NCBI GenBank assembly: GCA_018701105.1
Contig: JABIWD010000035.1
Span: 1 to 12,848 of the forward strand
Reading direction: 5' to 3'
Source: Candidatus Uhrbacteria bacterium
GTDB lineage: Bacteria; Patescibacteriota; Patescibacteriia; UBA9934; UBA11717
Length of the DNA: 12,848 nt
A model generated the notes under the pieces. That model made no database searches. It saw only the letters and a list, made by a program, of their open reading frames with translations, and was not told the origin of the DNA. The position numbers were made by a program, and so were the translations under genes. This document shows positions 6,871-12,110 of this stretch, piece by piece (position 1 is the stretch's first letter; each line of letters starts with the position of its first letter).

Positions 6871-7731
6871 TCAGATGAGCGCTTTGATCAGGCGGTGCAG
6901 GAAGTCCCGCCACCTGCTGCCATGGATCTCCACGGCGTCCTTGACGTCTTCTGTCGTATGCACGGCACCGTTTGTGACGAAGAGGATCATCAGTCCGCAC
7001 ACGTCCTTTTCGACTCTCCGCTGACGGGCGATCGACTCCATCGTAGGCTGCCCAGAGCAACCGACAGCCTTCGCTCCCTGTGCGGCTAAGGCTTTCTTCT
7101 GCTTGGGACCTTCAATCGTCGAGCTCTTCCAGAAGGCGTGAGCAACCGCTTTGACTGACGGCTCGACCGCCATGAGTGCGGCGACCAAGTGTTCGTCTAC
7201 GGTGTCCTCGAGGCTCGGATGCCCCTCTGCACCGACACTCGTCATCCGCTCGCCGTTGTTCAGGAACTCGGTGGCCAACAGGATATCACCGATCGTGATC
7301 TCCTCGTCGCAGCTGCCAACCAGGCTCGTGCTCAGGATCCGACCAACGCCGAGGTGCGTGAGCATGTCCGACATGAGCCGCACCATCCGGCGCGTCTTGA
7401 TCTCGTCTTCACCTTCGTAGAGGTGGATCCGACCCAGGATCGCGATGAACGGCTTCCCACCGATGAATCCGTACTGGAACTCGCGCTTGTGTCCCTTGAT
7501 CTGGGGGTAATCGCTACCTTCCAGATCCTCGAACCCAGGGATCCTGGAGAACGGGATAACCACGGGCTCGTCGTCCCAAGGTAGCTCGGACTCCAGGCCC
7601 GCCGTGAAGATCACGGCCAGCCTCGGTACCTGAAATACCATTTGCTGCCTGTCTTCACACATCCACGTCACGCGCTTGGCAGCTACCTGCCCTCGCGCCT
7701 CTGCATCAGGAAACAGTTTGTGTCTAGTCAT
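6871..7731 (-). CDS. Purine nucleoside phosphorylase-like protein (PNP/MTAP family), diverged
   Basis: PNP/MTAP enzymes split nucleosides with phosphate into base and sugar-1-phosphate. The family pattern runs in order through this 286-residue protein: AVIFTAGLES (39-48), IPFSRIPGF (59-67), GHKREFQYG (80-88), GRIHLYEG (100-107), GDILLATEFLN (148-158), GAKAVGCSG (219-227) and FVTNGA (251-256). Compared from memory with human PNP, the Arg and His of GR-x-H (101, 103), the Tyr and Glu of LYEG, the Ser at 226 and Asn 254 are kept. The N-A-A-G-G loop is replaced by S-L-V-G-S. The segment holding the purine-contacting Glu is about five residues shorter and reads EGPKQKK, with no clear Glu in place. 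Substrate is therefore uncertain. The start is supported by GGAGGG (7735-7740) a few bases upstream and a TTGACA promoter. It is divergent from the unknown gene at 7858 and looks richer in GC than its neighbours. Confidence 0.78.
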   Translation of the reverse strand: MTRHKLFPDAEARGQVAAKRVTWMCEDRQQMVFQVPRLAVIFTAGLESELPWDDEPVVIPFSRIPGFEDLEGSDYPQIKGHKREFQYGFIGGKPFIAILGRIHLYEGEDEIKTRRMVRLMSDMLTHLGVGRILSTSLVGSCDEEITIGDILLATEFLNNGERMTSVGAEGHPSLEDTVDEHLVAALMAVEPSVKAVAHAFWKSSTIEGPKQKKALAAQGAKAVGCSGQPTMESIARQRRVEKDVCGLMILFVTNGAVHTTEDVKDAVEIHGSRWRDFLHRLIKALI

Positions 7732-7760
7732 GGGCCCTCCATAGGGGTTTGCACAAGGCC

Positions 7761-7789
7761 AACTTACGTTTTAGAGGGCGGATTGTCAA
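7761..7789 (-). promoter_or_regulatory. Promoter of the PNP-like gene
   Basis: On the minus strand a perfect TTGACA (7789-7784) is followed by 17 bases and TAAGTT (7766-7761). The leader to the ATG at 7731 would be about 23 bases and includes GGAGGG. It is back to back with the promoter at 7806. Confidence 0.55.
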
Positions 7790-7805
7790 TGGGGGATGGC
7801 TTTCT

Positions 7806-7834
7806 TTGACAATTTTGTGATTTTCGTATACTTT
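7806..7834 (+). promoter_or_regulatory. Promoter of the unknown gene at 7858
   Basis: TTGACA (7806-7811) is followed by TATACT (7827-7832, 15-base spacing) or TACTTT (7829-7834, 17-base spacing). It forms an inverted repeat with the opposing promoter: ATTGTCAA (7782-7789), 16 bases, then TTGACAAT (7806-7813). Confidence 0.55.
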
Positions 7835-7857
7835 GTGGATCTTGACGGAGGTGGAGT

Positions 7858-8346
7858 TTGCAGCTGTTATCTGAAGTGGTAGTCCTTGGTCAACCGGACC
7901 AGGGGCAGTGGAAGTACTCGGCTGATGTCGATGTAGCGAATTGGGAAAGTGGTCTTCTGAGCGGCGTTGGCGTTCATACCTGGCGTGACCAGGTGTTGAC
8001 CCCGAGGATGCTTTGCGACGCGAGGAGTGATGATGCAATCGCCGAATACGTCGCGGGACGGTTCGGAGGATTGGCACCGCGTCCGCTCGTGTTGGAACAC
8101 TGGGTTGATGCGGACGGCTTGCAAGTCACGATTCGACTTGCCGAGTCCGAGCTGAAGATTCCGGACGGCGATGTCGCTGGTTGGGCAGGTAGTCCGCTGG
8201 TCCTGGCTCAGGATTTCTTCACGGAGATGGTCCGAGCAGTAGGGAGGAAGTTGTCTGGAGTCGAGATGATCCGCGACACGGATCTCCCGAAATCCATGAG
8301 AGGAAAAGGCCTGGCGTTCTGTCGCCAAGTCGAAATCACGCGATAG
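7858..8346 (+). CDS. Uncharacterised 162-residue protein with TTG start
   Basis: I do not recognise this protein. It begins (M)QLLSEVVVLGQ and contains WKYSADVDVANWESG, an HTWRDQVLTPRM segment, a strand pair LVLEHWVDADGLQVTIRLAE and a C-terminal helical half with DFFTEMVRAVGRKL. It is acidic, alpha/beta-looking, and has no signal peptide or membrane segment, so it is probably cytosolic. The TTG start is chosen because GGAGG (7847-7851) lies 6 bases before it, and promoter boxes precede that. A strong terminator overlaps the stop codon. A 181-codon frame runs antisense but has none of these signals. It is divergent from the PNP-like gene across about 126 bases, so the two may be co-regulated. 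It shares the strong ribosome binding site and TTGACA style with the 4610-4975 gene and the PNP-like gene. Confidence 0.72.
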   Translation: MQLLSEVVVLGQPDQGQWKYSADVDVANWESGLLSGVGVHTWRDQVLTPRMLCDARSDDAIAEYVAGRFGGLAPRPLVLEHWVDADGLQVTIRLAESELKIPDGDVAGWAGSPLVLAQDFFTEMVRAVGRKLSGVEMIRDTDLPKSMRGKGLAFCRQVEITR

Positions 8347-8371
8347 CGCCCCTTCTGGGCGCTGTTTTTTT
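8345..8371 (+). terminator. Terminator of the unknown gene at 7858
   Basis: A 7-bp GC-rich stem (AGCGCCC at 8345-8351 with GGGCGCT at 8357-8363) is followed by G and seven T. It overlaps the stop codon at 8344-8346. Confidence 0.88.
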
Positions 8372-8395
8372 ATGCAAAAGCCTAGCGTTTTGCAT
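8372..8395. repeat. Short inverted repeat ATGCAAAA...TTTTGCAT
   Basis: A perfect 8-bp inverted repeat (8372-8379 with 8388-8395) with an 8-base spacer lies just after the terminator and upstream of mraZ. It could be an operator, a weak second terminator or chance. Confidence 0.4.
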
Positions 8396-8457
8396 TTTGC
8401 TGTGGATAACATGTGGAGTGCTGTGGACTTTGTTCGGTGTTTGTTCCGTAGGCAGCA

Positions 8458-8513
8458 TGGGGTGCTGGGGGATAGAATGGGTTGTGAAGGGTAAGAAGTG
8501 GTAAGAAGTGGGA
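8458..8513 (+). promoter_or_regulatory. Probable MraZ operator array upstream of mraZ
   Basis: TGGGG (8458), TGGGG (8466), TGGGT (8478), GGGTA (8489), TGGTA (8499) and TGGGA (8509) form a one-strand array. The last three are spaced exactly 10 bases apart, and the last two units repeat AGAAGTGG. Known MraZ operators upstream of division clusters are direct repeats of TGGGN (E. coli) or AAAGTGK (mycoplasma) at a 10-base period. The match in sequence, period and place suggests autoregulation by MraZ. Confidence 0.65.
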
Positions 8514-8563
8514 AATGGCTTAGGTCATGTTTCCGCGTTCTTCCTGTTCTCCCTGTTTTTTTT

Positions 8564-8581
8564 GAGACGGTCTAACGTCTC
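8564..8581 (+). promoter_or_regulatory. Hairpin in the mraZ leader
   Basis: GAGACG (8564-8569) pairs perfectly with CGTCTC (8576-8581) around a 6-base loop, just after eight T (8556-8563) and 15 bases before the mraZ ATG. The T run precedes the stem, so this is not a plus-strand terminator. A role in the leader is only a possibility. Confidence 0.35.
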
Positions 8582-8596
8582 TGTGGTTCTCAAAAC

Positions 8597-9028
8597 ATGT
8601 TCCTCGGTGAATACAAACATGCTCTTGATGATAAAGGTCGGGTGTCTATCCCGGTGAAGTTTCGTGCTGCTATCAAAAGTGGTGCAGTTGTTACTCGCGG
8701 TTTAGATAACGCGTTGGTTCTTTACACTCCAGGTGAGTGGAAGGTTCTCGCAGAAAAGCTTTCGAGCTTACCGATCTCTCAACAAAACTCACGCGCGTTC
8801 GCCCGGCTCATGCTTGCGGGTGCAATGGATGTGAAAGTTGATAAGCAAGGACGCATCGCTATTCCTGAGTATCTGCGAAAGTACGCAGGTATCAAAAAGA
8901 ATCTCGTGTTCGCTGGTTTGTATAACCGGCTCGAACTCTGGGACGAGGCAACTTGGAACACATACAAGAAAAAGACAGAATCAAAGAGCTCTGATATTGC
9001 GGAGCAACTTGGAGAACTTGGTATTTAA
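8597..9028 (+). CDS. mraZ: MraZ, division-cluster transcription regulator
   Basis: MraZ is a ring-forming DNA-binding protein that controls the division and cell wall cluster, including its own gene. At 143 residues it has the usual length. Two SpoVT/AbrB-type half-domains are visible: MFLGEYKHALDDKGRVSIP (1-19) and, after ARLMLAGAMDV, the second copy with DKQGRIAIP (82-90). Each carries the family's D-K-x-G-R-(V/I)-x-I-P motif. The start is fixed by the conserved MFLGEY opening, although the leader (TTCTCAAAACATG) has no Shine-Dalgarno sequence. It is first in mraZ-rsmH-ftsL, with rsmH 8 bases downstream. A 10-base-periodic TGG array at 8458-8513 is the likely autoregulatory site. Confidence 0.97.
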   Translation: MFLGEYKHALDDKGRVSIPVKFRAAIKSGAVVTRGLDNALVLYTPGEWKVLAEKLSSLPISQQNSRAFARLMLAGAMDVKVDKQGRIAIPEYLRKYAGIKKNLVFAGLYNRLELWDEATWNTYKKKTESKSSDIAEQLGELGI

Positions 9029-9036
9029 TTTCGCAT

Positions 9037-9945
9037 ATGGATCATGTTCAACATATTCCAGTCCTCTTGGAGGAGGTGCGTCATTATATACACGCTGAAT
9101 CAGGTGGGGTTTATGTTGATGGGACGCTAGGGCATGGCGGTCATACTGAGGCGATGCTGAATGATTCAGCACCGGACGGTGTGGTCGTTGGGATAGAGCT
9201 CGACTCCCGCAACATGGAGATTGCAAATAAACGTTTGCAGTCATTTGGTGATCGAGTGCTGTTTGTTCAGGGGAGCTATAGCGACCTTGCACGACATCTT
9301 GATGACTTGGGAATAGAAAAAGTGGACGGCATCCTCTTGGATGTTGGCTTTAGCTCATCCCACGTTGATGATCCAACCCGTGGATTTAGTTTCATGAATG
9401 AGGGACCGTTAGACATGCGGTACGACTTCGACCAGGAACTCACAGCGGCAGAGGTTGTGAACTCATGGTCGGAGGCTCAACTCGCTGAAGCATTCCTCCT
9501 TTACGGAGAGGAGAAGCAAGCGCCAAAAATTGCTCGATTAATCGTGCAACGGCGTCGCGAGAAGATCTTTCGTACAACTACGGATCTTTCAGAAACTATT
9601 GCGTCAGCCATCGGGAGGCGTGGGAGAATTCATCCCGCAACCCGCGTCTTCCAGGCGCTACGCATAGTTGTGAACGATGAACTTGGTTCGCTCAAGGCAG
9701 TATTGCCTCAGGCGGAATCAGTTCTGAAGGAAGGTGGTCGCCTTTGCGTGATATCTTTCCATTCACTCGAGGACCGCATCGTAAAAAAATTCTTACGGCG
9801 ATCTTCAGACCTCCAGGTAGTGACCAAAAAACCAGTCACGCCAACAGAGGAAGAACAAAAAACAAACCCACGCGCAAGAAGTGCGAAGTTTCGTGTGGCA
9901 ATAAAACAAAAATCTAATGACAACCAAGAACAAAAAAAGACGTGA
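9037..9945 (+). CDS. rsmH: RsmH, 16S rRNA (cytosine-1402-N4) methyltransferase
   Basis: RsmH (MraW) uses S-adenosylmethionine to methylate N4 of C1402 in 16S rRNA, in the decoding centre. At 302 residues it is of normal family length. Landmarks in order are HIPVLLEEV (6-14), the SAM-binding loop DGTLGHGGH (28-36), the acidic GIELD (52-56), LLDVGFSS (100-107), RGFSF and GPLDMR (123-128), HPATRVFQALRI and the closing ISFHSLEDRIVKKF. All match the family consensus, with a TLGHGGH variant of the common TFGGGGH loop. The gene starts 8 bases after mraZ without a Shine-Dalgarno sequence, and its 3' end overlaps the ftsL-like start by 29 bases, so the three genes are probably one operon. Confidence 0.97.
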   Translation: MDHVQHIPVLLEEVRHYIHAESGGVYVDGTLGHGGHTEAMLNDSAPDGVVVGIELDSRNMEIANKRLQSFGDRVLFVQGSYSDLARHLDDLGIEKVDGILLDVGFSSSHVDDPTRGFSFMNEGPLDMRYDFDQELTAAEVVNSWSEAQLAEAFLLYGEEKQAPKIARLIVQRRREKIFRTTTDLSETIASAIGRRGRIHPATRVFQALRIVVNDELGSLKAVLPQAESVLKEGGRLCVISFHSLEDRIVKKFLRRSSDLQVVTKKPVTPTEEEQKTNPRARSAKFRVAIKQKSNDNQEQKKT

Positions 9946-10228
9946 GTCTAAGTCCATCTCTCTTTGGAATGGAGTTTGCGTGTTAGCTTTGCTTATAATC
10001 GGCACAGCGTATGTTTTTCAGATGTCATCGGTGACGCAGCGTGGCTATCAAATGCGCGAACTCGAACTTGCGGTTGAAGACCTTGAGTTGGAGGGCGAGC
10101 AGTTGAAAGTCAACGTAGCAGAATCAACTAGTTTGGCTAATGTTTCCGAGCGAATGAAGATACTCGGATTCACTGAGCCTAGTGAAATAACTTACATCTC
10201 CGGCCTCGATTCCGTGGCTATTCGATAA
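9917..10228 (+). CDS. ftsL: FtsL-like cell division protein
   Basis: A 103-residue single-pass membrane protein placed exactly where ftsL sits in division clusters. It has a basic cytoplasmic N-terminus (KNKKRRESK), one membrane segment (about 15-35, WNGVCVLALLIIGTAYVF) and a predicted coiled coil (about 42-75, RELELAVEDLELEGEQLK), then a short tail with RMKILGFTEPSEITYI. This is the FtsL/DivIC layout; these proteins bridge FtsB, FtsQ and the FtsW-FtsI synthase at the septum. The sequence alone would not prove FtsL; context and topology do most of the work. It overlaps rsmH by 29 bases, suggesting coupled translation, and no ribosome binding site is seen. The expected next gene, ftsI, is absent; a 316-base gene-free stretch follows. 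Confidence 0.78.
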   Translation: MTTKNKKRRESKSISLWNGVCVLALLIIGTAYVFQMSSVTQRGYQMRELELAVEDLELEGEQLKVNVAESTSLANVSERMKILGFTEPSEITYISGLDSVAIR

Positions 10229-10391
10229 TATGAGCGTATATCAGTACTCGATACTAAACGCACGGCACCTTATACTGTTCAGTATATTGATTGCACACAA
10301 AATTGCATCGCGCTCTGATGTGAGCTCGCAGATAATATAACTGTGGGCCGTCATCAGAATGGGACAAGCATGCCCTTCTGTTGTGAGAAGT
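10229..10391 (+). other. Gene-free stretch after ftsL, possible small RNA or long 3' end
   Basis: Together with the repeats at 10392-10506 this makes a 316-base interval without a gene. This part has no convincing frame on either strand. It contains a short hairpin (TATACT, GTTC, AGTATA, about 10272-10287) and another in which CAGAA and TTCTG pair around GGG and CCC (about 10356-10381). It leads straight into the terminator at 10392-10440. Either it is the untranslated tail of the mraZ operon or a separate small RNA. Confidence 0.3.
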
Positions 10392-10440
10392 GACGCTCAA
10401 AAGAAACTGTGGTTACCCCACAGTTTTCTTTTTGAGCGTC
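10392..10440 (+). terminator. Long-stem terminator after the mraZ-rsmH-ftsL operon
   Basis: The left arm (10392-10412) and the right arm (10418-10440) are complementary over about 21 bp with two single-base bulges and a 5-base loop. The inner stem ACTGTGG/CCACAGT is followed by TTTTCTTTTT, so it can act as an intrinsic terminator, while the outer GACGCTCAAA/TTTGAGCGTC pairs lengthen it into a repeat-like hairpin. Confidence 0.75.
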
Positions 10441-10506
10441 ATCCTGGCACGTCGCTCGCGAGCGACGTGCCCTGAGCGAAGCATCGCTGAGTCGAAGGAT
10501 CTCTCT
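10438..10506. repeat. GTCATCCTGAGC-type dispersed repeat interrupted by a 26-bp perfect palindrome
   Basis: GTCATCCT (10438-10445) and CCTGAGCGAAGC...GAGTCGAAGGATCTC (10471 onward) look like one common dispersed repeat, GTCATCCTGAGCGAAG..., split open. Between them lies a perfect 26-bp palindrome, GGCACGTCGCTCG with its reverse complement (10446-10471). CCT occurs on both sides of the split, as a short target duplication would. It lies between the operon terminator and the promoter at 10530. Confidence 0.7.
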
Positions 10507-10529
10507 AGCTAGTTGTCGAGCCTGCCGTC

Positions 10530-10538
10530 TGGTACAAT
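10530..10538 (+). promoter_or_regulatory. Extended -10 promoter, leaderless start for the 10545 gene
   Basis: TGGTACAAT is an extended -10 (TGn plus TACAAT). With the usual 6-7 base gap, transcription would begin at or within a base of the A of the ATG at 10545, so the mRNA would be leaderless. No good -35 is seen. Confidence 0.65.
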
Positions 10539-10544
10539 CCCCGT

Positions 10545-10892
10545 ATGAAAAAATTCTGTCAAAAACTACCAAAGGCCAAGAGAGCGATGATGATCGGATT
10601 CATGCTGCCAGCGTTTATGTTGGGCGGTTTGATCGTCGGTTTCATGGCAGGTCTTGAGTCGGTGAATTTTGCGCCTGCATGTGAGAATGCTGCGTACGAG
10701 TACACTTGTGGCGAAGGGGCTCTTGGGTTTGAGGATTGTGTCGAGGTACAAAGTGAGTGTACAGGTTACGAGCCGTTAGAGTTTCGAGGTTTAATCGGAT
10801 GGGAGGCTCGCGGCGCTCTCGGCGCATGGGTCGGCGTTCTGATATCATTAGTTGCTTACGGAGGAAGTTTGATCTGGTTATCCAAAAAGTAG
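10545..10892 (+). CDS. Small two-segment membrane protein with four-cysteine outer loop
   Basis: I do not recognise this 115-residue protein. Two membrane segments are clear: about 14-36 (AMMIGFMLPAFMLGGLIVGF) and about 90-112 (ALGAWVGVLISLVAYGGSLI). Both ends are basic (MKKFCQKLPKAKR and LSKK), which by the positive-inside rule puts them in the cytoplasm and the middle loop outside. That loop (about 40-85) has four cysteines at 46, 55, 65 and 72, enough for two disulfides, plus acidic residues. A fifth Cys is at residue 5. The gene has its own extended -10 promoter with a predicted leaderless start. No terminator separates it from tgt, 50 bases downstream, so readthrough into tgt is possible. 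Confidence 0.78.
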   Translation: MKKFCQKLPKAKRAMMIGFMLPAFMLGGLIVGFMAGLESVNFAPACENAAYEYTCGEGALGFEDCVEVQSECTGYEPLEFRGLIGWEARGALGAWVGVLISLVAYGGSLIWLSKK

Positions 10893-10942
10893 GCTAAACC
10901 CTTGCCAAACTCGTCTTTTTGTGGCATGGTCACGTTATATTT

Positions 10943-12067
10943 ATGTTTGAACTAAGGAAACAATCTTCTGCATCAAAGGCTCGACGGGGAGCTTTGAGTA
11001 CGAGTCATGGCGAGCTGCAGACTCCTTTCTTTATGACCATCGCTACCAAGGGTGCGGTTAAGTCTCTTGATGTGAGCGATCTTGAACGGAATCGTGTACC
11101 GATCATACTTTCAAATACTTACCATCTACTTGTTCGACCGGGACTTGAGGCAATGCGACGTCGTGGAGGTTTGCATAAGTTCATGGGATGGGATGGGCCG
11201 ATGTTGACTGACAGTGGAGGCTACCAGGTATTCTCGCTCGGGAAGATGCGAAAGATTACTGAGCAGAGTGTTACTTTTCGATCTCACATTGACGGTGCGA
11301 TCGTCGAGCTTTCACCTGAGCAGTCGATCGAGATGCAGCAGGCGATAGGATCGGACATCATGATGCAGATGGATGTTGTTTTGGCACCAGATGTTCCACG
11401 GATTATTGCGCGCGATGCTATGGAGCAGTCGATCCGGTGGGCCAAGCGATGTAAAGACTACTTGAATTTGAATCGTGAGCAGTCGATGACAAAGGATCAG
11501 AAGCTATTCGGTATCGTACAGGGAGGTATTCACGAGGATTTGCGTGCGATGTCGGTGAAGGGTCTGACTGACCTTGAGCTCGACGGATATGCGATTGGAG
11601 GTTTGTCTGTTGGAGAGAACCCCGAGGATAACTTGCGTGTCGCAGCGTATACGGCCGATCTCATGCCAAGCGATAAGGTGCGATACTTCATGGGCGGAGG
11701 GAAGCCTGAGGAGATCGTCGCATACGTGAAAATGGGAATCGATATGTTTGATTGCGTGATCCCAACTCGACATGCACGGCATGGGTCGTTGTTTGTTTGG
11801 GGAGGTGAGGTTACGCCCGAGCTTTTGAACGAGCCTGACTTTTACAAAAAGATCATCATCCAGAACGCTGAGTTTGAGGATAGCGACGAACCGGTGGATC
11901 CAAATTGTGACTGTACACTGTGTACAAATCACTCAAAAGCGTACATTCATCACCTGTTCGACATGAAGGAACCGTTGGCTGAACGCCTCGCTACAGAGCA
12001 TAACGTCCGATTTTATATGAAGTTGATGGAGACGATACGAGAGGGTGTGGAAAACGATGTTATATAA
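10943..12067 (+). CDS. tgt: tRNA-guanine transglycosylase
   Basis: Tgt exchanges guanine 34 of GUN-anticodon tRNAs for a queuosine precursor or queuine. Conserved features, numbered from 10943: TDSGGYQVFSL (D90), MQMDVVLAPD (D144), IVQGG (Q193), IGGLSVGE (219-225), the nucleophile region MFDCVIPTRHARHG (D270) and a zinc site, C322, C324, C327 and H353. The length, 374 residues, is normal. The start at 10943 gives the family-typical MFELRK; the in-frame ATG at 10919 only adds eight unconserved residues. There is no Shine-Dalgarno sequence. A weak extended -10 (TGGCATGGT, 10922-10930) with TTGCCA 17 bases upstream may be its promoter. The residue after D144-V145 is Val, as in eukaryotic queuine enzymes, where bacterial preQ1 enzymes have Cys; the V in GGLSVGE is bacterial. 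No queuosine synthesis gene is in the window. Confidence 0.96.
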   Translation: MFELRKQSSASKARRGALSTSHGELQTPFFMTIATKGAVKSLDVSDLERNRVPIILSNTYHLLVRPGLEAMRRRGGLHKFMGWDGPMLTDSGGYQVFSLGKMRKITEQSVTFRSHIDGAIVELSPEQSIEMQQAIGSDIMMQMDVVLAPDVPRIIARDAMEQSIRWAKRCKDYLNLNREQSMTKDQKLFGIVQGGIHEDLRAMSVKGLTDLELDGYAIGGLSVGENPEDNLRVAAYTADLMPSDKVRYFMGGGKPEEIVAYVKMGIDMFDCVIPTRHARHGSLFVWGGEVTPELLNEPDFYKKIIIQNAEFEDSDEPVDPNCDCTLCTNHSKAYIHHLFDMKEPLAERLATEHNVRFYMKLMETIREGVENDVI

Positions 12068-12068
12068 A

Positions 12069-12091
12069 GCGAGCCTTCAGGGCTCGTTTTT
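12069..12091 (+). terminator. Terminator of tgt, fused to the next promoter
   Basis: The stem CGAGCC (12070-12075) pairs with GGCTCG (12081-12086), with a G-T pair possible below it and TTTTT after. It starts directly at the tgt stop. The last T of the run is the first base of the extended -10 TGGTACAAT. Confidence 0.87.
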
Positions 12092-12099
12092 GGTACAAT
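12091..12099 (+). promoter_or_regulatory. Extended -10 promoter for the 12111 gene
   Basis: TGGTACAAT begins on the last T of the tgt terminator. Predicted transcription start is near 12106, leaving a leader of about 5 bases before the ATG at 12111. The shared block TTTTTGGTAYAATGA also occurs at the uvrA terminator (439-453). Confidence 0.68.
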
Positions 12100-12110
12100 G
12101 AGTACACATT

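Noticed and set aside
7151..7584. Plus-strand frames opposite the PNP-like gene
   Set aside because: The minus strand carries ordered PNP family motifs, an RBS, a promoter and a terminator; the plus frames have none.
7867..8412. 181-codon minus-strand frame opposite the unknown gene at 7858
   Set aside because: It is longer than the plus frame but runs through a plus-strand terminator and has no RBS or promoter, whereas the plus frame has all three signals.
8401..8450. Replication origin near the DnaA-box-like sequence
   Set aside because: Only one perfect 9-mer, no AT-rich unwinding stretch and no dnaA or dnaN nearby.
10919..10942. Earlier ATG for tgt giving eight extra residues
   Set aside because: Tgt proteins typically begin with an M-F-x-x-L/I type strand, matching the ATG at 10943; the extra residues overlap a possible promoter.
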